A stretch of DNA of 35,175 nt from positions 1 through 35,175 of the forward strand of contig NZ_BDQM01000040.1 in the NCBI RefSeq assembly GCF_002207865.1, written 5' to 3'. The translations under genes were made by a program, and so were the position numbers. Under the pieces are notes generated by a model that made no database searches, had not been told where the DNA came from, and worked only from the letters and a program-made list of their open reading frames with translations. The stretch comes from Colwellia marinimaniae. GTDB taxonomy: Bacteria; Pseudomonadota; Gammaproteobacteria; Enterobacterales; Alteromonadaceae. Below, one piece after another: positions 30,187 to 35,175 of this stretch. Numbering within the stretch: position 1 is the first letter of the stretch; each line of letters starts with the position of its first letter.

Positions 30187-33051
30187 ATGTATAACAACAG
30201 TAAAGTAGCTAAAGCCATCCGTTTAGCGATGATGTTTGGTGCCGGCGCTGCCGCAGCAATTTCAGCTCCAACTTTCGCCGCTGACGCCGCTGACGAAGGT
30301 GTAGAGGAAATAGAGAAGATTCAAGTAACAGGTTCACGTATCAAGCGTGCTGATATGGAAACTTCTAGTCCCATTCATATAACAAGCGCTGAAGACATGA
30401 AAATAGCAGGTTTTACTCGTGTTGAAGACATGCTAAATAATTTACCTCAACTTGAAGCCGCATCTACCGCTTTCCAAGCAAATGGAGCTTCTGGTCGTGG
30501 TAGCCTTGATTTGCGTGGTTTAGGTTCTAATCGCACACTAGTACTAATTAATGGTCGTCGTATGCAACCCGGTGGTGGTTCTTCAGGTGCTGCTGATATT
30601 AATGCAATACCTGCTGCATTAATTAAGCGTGTTGAAGTTATGACCGGTGGTGGTTCTTCTGTTTATGGTTCAGATGCGATTGCAGGTGTTGTTAACTTTG
30701 TGATGGATGATGATTTTGATGGTTTCAAAATTGACTTGAATGCATCTGGTTATCAACATAATAATGATAATGCGTATATGCAAGATCTAATGACGCAGAA
30801 AAACTTTGATTTTCCTACAGGTAGTTCAGGTATTGATGGTAGAACATTTGGCATAGACATTACCGCTGGTAGTGACTTTGCAGACGGTAAAGGTCATGCC
30901 GTAGCTTTCGCAACTTGGAAGAGAACCACAGAACTTCGTCAAGGCGCTCGTGATTACTCATCATGTGCATTGCATTCTTCAGGTACAAGATGTAACGGTT
31001 CTTCTACTGCAGTAATACCAAATTTCTTTATCGCACCAATTGATGCAGATGGTAATTATGACTACGATCAAGAGCAATGGGTTAAATTAACACCAGATAG
31101 TGGTTTTAGTGAAGATCGTGCCGATAATGTTTATAACTATGCACCTATCAATCACTTTATGCGCCCAGATGAAAAATTTACCTTTGGTACTTTTTTGAAT
31201 TACGAAATTAATGATACATTTAATCCATACATGGAATTAATGTACATGCGTGACCAAACTAAGGCACAAATTGCTGAGTCAGGTACTTTCTATGCGGATA
31301 ATATTACTCTAGATTATGACAATCCATTAATTTCTGATGTACAACGTCAATATTTAACTGACAATTTTGGTATTGGTACCGGTGACCAATTTGGTGCATA
31401 CATTGGTAAGCGTAACGTTGAGGGTGGTCCTCGTACAAGTATCATTCAGCATGATTCATTCCGTATTGTCTTAGGTACTACTGGTGAATTAAGTGATGAT
31501 TGGACTTACGATACATCAATCCAAATTGGTTCTGCAACTAGTGCTGATATTTCAATTAACGATATGTCTCGTCCAAACGTTATTGCAGCGGTAAATGGTG
31601 ATGGTAAAGATTGTGCAACTATTGACGGTTGTGTACCTTATCAAGTATTCACTTACCAAGGCGTAACGGCAGAGCAAGCTGATAGTTTGACCGCTGTTGG
31701 TCAAAGTGTAGCATTCTCTGATCAATTTATTTTCTCCGCTTTTGCTACGGGTGAAGTAGATTTAACAGTGCCTTCAGCAGATAGCCCTATCGCCCTTGTT
31801 ATTGGTGTAGAGTATCGCAAAGAAGAATATCAATATGTTCCAGATCAAATCATTTCTTTAGGTGCATTGACGGGAATGGGCGGACCTTCAGATGCACTAG
31901 AGGGTAGTTTCTCAGTTGCAGAAATTTACGGTGAAGTTAATATCCCTCTAATTTCTGATGCTCCAATGGTAGAATCTTTATCGCTTGATTTAGGTTACAG
32001 ATATTCTGACTATGATATCACCGGTGGTGATTCAACCTATAAAGTTGCACTTGACTGGACTCCAATCGAAGATTGGAAAATTCGTGCCAGCTACAACCGT
32101 GCTGTACGTGCACCAAACATCGGTGAATTATTTGCTGTTCAAAGCATAGGTTTATGGAGTGGTGTTGATAATTGTTCTGGTTCAGATCCTGTGTATAGTG
32201 CAGCACAATGTGCTAATAGTGGTGTAACGGCAGCTCAATATGGTAATGTTTCTGCAAGTCCTGCGGATCAATACAATAGTGTCACTGGTGGTAACCCAGA
32301 CTTGACACCTGAAATTGCTGACACCTACACACTAGGTTTAGTCGGTCAAATAACAGATGAAATTGATTTTTCAGTGGATTATTGGTCAATTGAAATCGAT
32401 GAAGTTATCGGTAGCATTAGTGAAGAACTTACAATTGATCAATGTTCTGAAACAGGTAATGCGGCATTTTGTGATAACATCTCTCGTTCACCAACAGGTA
32501 ACCTTTGGCAAGGACAAGCAGGTTATATTCAAGCAACTAGCATTAACTTAGCAAGTCGTAAGTGGGAAGGTGTAGACATTAATGCTGCATATAACACTGA
32601 AGCTTTGGGTGGCGCAATTAGCGTAACTTTAACATCTACTTATATGATGACCAAAGAATACACGCCTTTACCAGGTAATACAGAGGCTGTATATGATTGT
32701 AGTGGTCAGTTTAATGGCAATTGTTTCCCTCAACCAGAATGGCGTTCGGTGATAAATGCTAACTATGATCTAGAAGATTTTGGTTTCAATGTTAAATTGC
32801 GTTACTACGGTGAAGTTGAATACGACGGAGAAACAGATCAAATTTTAATTGATAATGGTGGTAAAATCGATGCACAAACTTATATCGATATTGCAGGCCG
32901 TTACACTGTAAGTGAAAACATTACTTTACGTTTAGGTATTAACAATGTGTTAGATAAAGAAAAGCCATTAACAGGCGGTTCTCTTGATACTGGCGCGTTT
33001 TATGACCCATTAGGTCGTTACATTCACGCAGGTGTATCACTTCAATTTTAA
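30187..33051 (+). CDS. TonB-dependent outer membrane receptor
   Basis: Outer-membrane gated channel powered by TonB-ExbBD; the ligand is unknown. The ATG at 30187 (954 residues) has AGGGAG 5 nt upstream; an ATG 18 nt earlier does not. A signal peptide ends at about residue 31 (APTFA). The plug domain (about 45-160) starts IEKIQVTGSRIKRADMETSS and includes LDLRGLGSNRTLVLINGRRM and SSVYGSDAIAGVVNFVM. A long beta-barrel follows, with SYNRAVRAPNIGELF and the closing strand LGRYIHAGVSLQF, ending in aromatic Phe as needed for Bam-dependent assembly. Several extracellular-loop Cys pairs are visible (for example DNCSGSDPVYSAAQC). A TPR-sulfotransferase gene follows. Confidence 0.93.
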   Translation: MYNNSKVAKAIRLAMMFGAGAAAAISAPTFAADAADEGVEEIEKIQVTGSRIKRADMETSSPIHITSAEDMKIAGFTRVEDMLNNLPQLEAASTAFQANGASGRGSLDLRGLGSNRTLVLINGRRMQPGGGSSGAADINAIPAALIKRVEVMTGGGSSVYGSDAIAGVVNFVMDDDFDGFKIDLNASGYQHNNDNAYMQDLMTQKNFDFPTGSSGIDGRTFGIDITAGSDFADGKGHAVAFATWKRTTELRQGARDYSSCALHSSGTRCNGSSTAVIPNFFIAPIDADGNYDYDQEQWVKLTPDSGFSEDRADNVYNYAPINHFMRPDEKFTFGTFLNYEINDTFNPYMELMYMRDQTKAQIAESGTFYADNITLDYDNPLISDVQRQYLTDNFGIGTGDQFGAYIGKRNVEGGPRTSIIQHDSFRIVLGTTGELSDDWTYDTSIQIGSATSADISINDMSRPNVIAAVNGDGKDCATIDGCVPYQVFTYQGVTAEQADSLTAVGQSVAFSDQFIFSAFATGEVDLTVPSADSPIALVIGVEYRKEEYQYVPDQIISLGALTGMGGPSDALEGSFSVAEIYGEVNIPLISDAPMVESLSLDLGYRYSDYDITGGDSTYKVALDWTPIEDWKIRASYNRAVRAPNIGELFAVQSIGLWSGVDNCSGSDPVYSAAQCANSGVTAAQYGNVSASPADQYNSVTGGNPDLTPEIADTYTLGLVGQITDEIDFSVDYWSIEIDEVIGSISEELTIDQCSETGNAAFCDNISRSPTGNLWQGQAGYIQATSINLASRKWEGVDINAAYNTEALGGAISVTLTSTYMMTKEYTPLPGNTEAVYDCSGQFNGNCFPQPEWRSVINANYDLEDFGFNVKLRYYGEVEYDGETDQILIDNGGKIDAQTYIDIAGRYTVSENITLRLGINNVLDKEKPLTGGSLDTGAFYDPLGRYIHAGVSLQF

Positions 33052-33074
33052 TTGATATTTGATTTACTAAATAT

Positions 33075-33104
33075 AACGGTTAACTGAAAAGTTAGCCGTT
33101 TTTT
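33075..33104 (+). terminator. rho-independent terminator after the TonB receptor gene
   Basis: AACGGTTAACT (33075-33085) pairs with AGTTAGCCGTT (33090-33100) with one wobble around a GAAA tetraloop, followed by a T-run to 33104. The next gene begins 33 bp further on. Confidence 0.85.
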
Positions 33105-33136
33105 ATTTATAATTTTAAATTATTGTAAAATAGACA

Positions 33137-34795
33137 ATGAAACTTGAATTAACAGTTAATGAAGCACTTAGATTATTAAATGCAAATAGAGCATTAGCAG
33201 CTCGCTGTGTGTTAGATAAAGTACTATTAAAAGATTCTGACAACATACAGGCCCATCAAGTGATGGTTAAGCTTGCTTTTAAGGCAAAAAATATCACTTT
33301 AGCAGAAAAACACCTAAAAATGTTACTGACATTGCAACCCGATTCAGATCACTATGCAAATTCTCTGATCGATCTATACTGTCATCAAAACAGATGGTTT
33401 GATGTTGCTTCAATTTATTTAGATTTAGCTCAAAATCAAACAGAAAATTCTACGTTATTATTTAATTGTGCTTACTATATGAAATTGGCAGGGAAGTTCG
33501 ATCACGCACTTGTGTATTATAATAAAGTCCTGAATATAGGTATTAATGATCAATATGAAGTTTATTTAAATATTGCCACTATACATAGTGAACATTTATA
33601 TTCTCCAGATAAAGCTATCAATATTTTGACGCATGCTATCAGCATCTACCCAGATCAGGATTCATTATTATATAACTTAGCGAATGTTTATGAACAACTA
33701 GGCAATAAAGAAAAAGCAATCAGTTTTTTTAAAGCCGCTTTTAACAAAAACCCTCAGAACTATGACGCGTTAGCTAGGCAAGCTGATATTTATAAAATAA
33801 ATCAAAAGACAGATGATTTAATATCAAAAATGGCCAATGTTTATCATTCAGGTAATATCTCATCGTCAAATAAAATAAATATTGCCTACGCACTCGGAAA
33901 ATCACATGATGACTGCGGTGAATATTCTTTAGCATTTGATTTTTATCAACAAGCCAATAACCTTGATCAACAAACGTTACCGCAATACAATCAAAAATCT
34001 CATGAAGTATATGTAAATAAGATAATTAATACATTTAATAAATCTTGGTTTGAAACTCTTAATCAGCCAGTAAATAAACAAGGTAGTCATGCTGACGGTC
34101 AGGCACCTATTTTTATCTGTGGCATGTTCCGCTCTGGTTCTACTCTATGTGAGCAAATTTTGGCTGGTCACTCACAAATAAGTATCGGTGGTGAGCAAGA
34201 ATTTTTTCATCGCTCTATAGTCAATAATTTTGCAGATTATCCAAGTAATGTCAGTGAATATTTAACGATTAATAAAGAAAATATGTTGGCTGAATATCTT
34301 AAAGAAATTAACCAATTTAGAAAAAAAGGTAATCTGTTAACGGATAAGCGCCCGGATAACTTCTTATATTTGGGTGTTATTAAGACTTTAATGCCACAAG
34401 CAAAAATAATTTGGACACGGCGGTCTATGTTAGATAACTGTTTATCGGTGTTTTTTCTGCGCCTAGGCGCATCAATGGCATATGCCACTAAACTTGAAAA
34501 TACGATTCATTTTTATCAGCAGCAAGAAAAGTTAATGAATCATTGGCAAACTTTATTTGCTGAAGATATTTACGAGTTTAATTATGATGATCTAGTAGAC
34601 GAGCCTGAGAGTAATATTAAAAATTTGTTGTCATTTATTGACTTGTCATGGGAAAACAGTTGCTTGCAATTTCATCAAGTTGAAAACCAAGTCAAGACAG
34701 CAAGTGTTTGGCAGGTCAGACAGCCATTATATAAAAAGGCGTCAGGTCGATGGAAAAACTATCAGGAATGCTTAAAGAAACTAACATTAATTTAG
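33137..34795 (+). CDS. TPR repeat protein fused to a sulfotransferase domain
   Basis: The N-terminal two-thirds (about 1-290) are tetratricopeptide repeats, for example SLLYNLANVYEQLGNKEKAI and NYDALARQADIYK. The C-terminal part is a PAPS-dependent sulfotransferase: the 5'-phosphosulfate loop is GMFRSGSTL (329-337) and the 3'-phosphate site is R429xxxD433xxxS437 (RRSMLDNCLS). The acceptor is unknown; the TPR part probably binds a protein or peptide partner. No signal peptide, so cytoplasmic. There is no clear ribosome binding site before the ATG, and a terminator lies just upstream, so expression may be low or depend on read-through. Similar pairs with TonB receptors occur in other marine Alteromonadales from memory. 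Confidence 0.88.
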   Translation: MKLELTVNEALRLLNANRALAARCVLDKVLLKDSDNIQAHQVMVKLAFKAKNITLAEKHLKMLLTLQPDSDHYANSLIDLYCHQNRWFDVASIYLDLAQNQTENSTLLFNCAYYMKLAGKFDHALVYYNKVLNIGINDQYEVYLNIATIHSEHLYSPDKAINILTHAISIYPDQDSLLYNLANVYEQLGNKEKAISFFKAAFNKNPQNYDALARQADIYKINQKTDDLISKMANVYHSGNISSSNKINIAYALGKSHDDCGEYSLAFDFYQQANNLDQQTLPQYNQKSHEVYVNKIINTFNKSWFETLNQPVNKQGSHADGQAPIFICGMFRSGSTLCEQILAGHSQISIGGEQEFFHRSIVNNFADYPSNVSEYLTINKENMLAEYLKEINQFRKKGNLLTDKRPDNFLYLGVIKTLMPQAKIIWTRRSMLDNCLSVFFLRLGASMAYATKLENTIHFYQQQEKLMNHWQTLFAEDIYEFNYDDLVDEPESNIKNLLSFIDLSWENSCLQFHQVENQVKTASVWQVRQPLYKKASGRWKNYQECLKKLTLI

Positions 34796-34858
34796 CCTAT
34801 ATTGATAGAATATGACCATTCATCTAAAGTCAGAGATAAACGTTACTCTAAATTATAA

Positions 34859-35053
34859 ATAAATAATAGCATCACTAATACAACGATTACGAGTCAACAG
34901 CGTGAATGTTTAACTAGGGCAGATAAGGCTCAGGCAAGTCGTGATTTTAAACAAGCAGAATTACTATATAGAAATCTAATTGTACAAAATATACAACTTC
35001 CTGTTGTATATTCTCAATTAGCACTTATTTGTGCCATGTAAAATCGAATAAAC
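34859..35053 (+). pseudogene. 5' remnant of a second TPR (sulfotransferase-type) gene, cut by an IS
   Basis: The frame starting at 34859 reads with TPR character: TRADKAQASRDFKQAELLY, then VVYSQLALICAM. It has no ATG, GTG or TTG after the preceding in-frame stop. It meets a TAA at 35039-35041, where a single C-to-T change from CAA would explain the stop, since the frame continues NRIN up to 35053. The insertion sequence begins at 35054. The AD-AQA-DF-AELLYR pattern is the usual N-terminus of TPR-sulfotransferases in these bacteria; that assignment is inferred. Confidence 0.6.
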
Positions 35054-35175
35054 GTAAGCGTATAGCTAACGGCACCTGCCTCTAGCGTTTTTTTTCAGAT
35101 ACATTATCTCCTCACTTAACTTAGGAGATAAGCATGAGAATTTCGCGTAGCCAAGAACAATGGCAAACCATCATT
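35054..35175 (+). mobile_element. left end of an IS66-family insertion sequence (continues beyond the window)
   Basis: Begins with GTAAGCG, the usual terminal sequence of IS66-family elements as I recall it, followed by a short non-coding leader and a first open reading frame at 35134. The base composition is less AT-rich than the surroundings. IS66 elements normally make 8-bp target duplications; the left copy would be GAATAAAC (35046-35053), but the right side is outside the window. Confidence 0.7.
35134..35175 (+). CDS. tnpA: IS66 accessory protein TnpA, N-terminal fragment cut by window end
   Basis: Only 14 codons are visible: MRISRSQEQWQTII. The short basic start followed by a xxEQWxxxI motif is typical of the helix-turn-helix TnpA of IS66 elements, which is needed for transposition with TnpB and TnpC. 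TAGGAG lies about 7 nt upstream of the ATG. Identification rests on this short stretch and on the adjacent IS end. Confidence 0.65.
   Translation, partial: MRISRSQEQWQTII

Noticed and set aside
34859..35041. Intact small TPR gene
   Set aside because: No start codon in frame after the preceding stop, and the frame resumes TPR-like context after a single TAA; read instead as a decayed remnant.

Overview
The window reads as chromosomal DNA of an AT-rich marine gammaproteobacterium of the order Alteromonadales, most likely Colwellia or a close relative. This is inferred from protein character, low G+C, and the gene order tig-clpP-clpX-lon-hupB-ppiD followed by sap-psp-ycjXF-tyrR; no database search was run. 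Most genes are housekeeping. The accessory material lies in the first 1.5 kb, in one intergenic insertion near 26.1-26.4 kb, and in the last 5 kb.

Layout. 1-455: three tandem tRNA-Pro(UGG) genes with identical spacers (the first lacks its first 4 bases at the window edge). 456-1728: gene-free DNA with two inverted-repeat-bounded MITE-like elements, then the tig promoter. 1729-10471 (+): the protein quality-control block, trigger factor, ClpP, ClpX, Lon (with a textbook sigma-32 promoter), HU-beta and PpiD. 10659-17269 (-): sapF, sapD, sapC, sapB, sapA and pspF, transcribed as pspF-sapABCDF. 17507-21717 (+): pspA, pspB, pspC, then ycjX-ycjF, the envelope-stress block. 21909-27103 (+): aromatic amino acid catabolism, with phhA and phhB (phenylalanine to tyrosine), tyrR, fahA and maiA (last steps of the homogentisate pathway). 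TyrR-box-like palindromes precede phhA and tyrR. A second copy of the MITE family sits between fahA and maiA. 27285-28205: a DUF3014 membrane protein. 28347-28460: 4.5S SRP RNA. 28476-29524 (-): a ComFB-like protein and PriC. 30187-34795 (+): a TonB-dependent receptor followed by a TPR-sulfotransferase. 34859-35053: the decayed start of what looks like a second TPR protein, abutting the left end of an IS66-family insertion sequence that runs off the window.

How the genes work together. Trigger factor, ClpXP, Lon, PpiD and HU form the folding/proteolysis neighbourhood known from enterobacteria. PspF (a sigma-54 activator) controls the divergent pspABC operon; YcjX/YcjF commonly accompany Psp. 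SapABCDF is a peptide-type ABC importer, here with a lipoprotein SapA. PhhA/PhhB make tyrosine, FahA/MaiA finish its breakdown, and TyrR encoded between them probably senses aromatic amino acids; HPPD and homogentisate dioxygenase are not in the window. The TonB receptor/TPR-sulfotransferase pair is the least understood module here and the best candidate for undescribed biology. All motif positions were read by eye.
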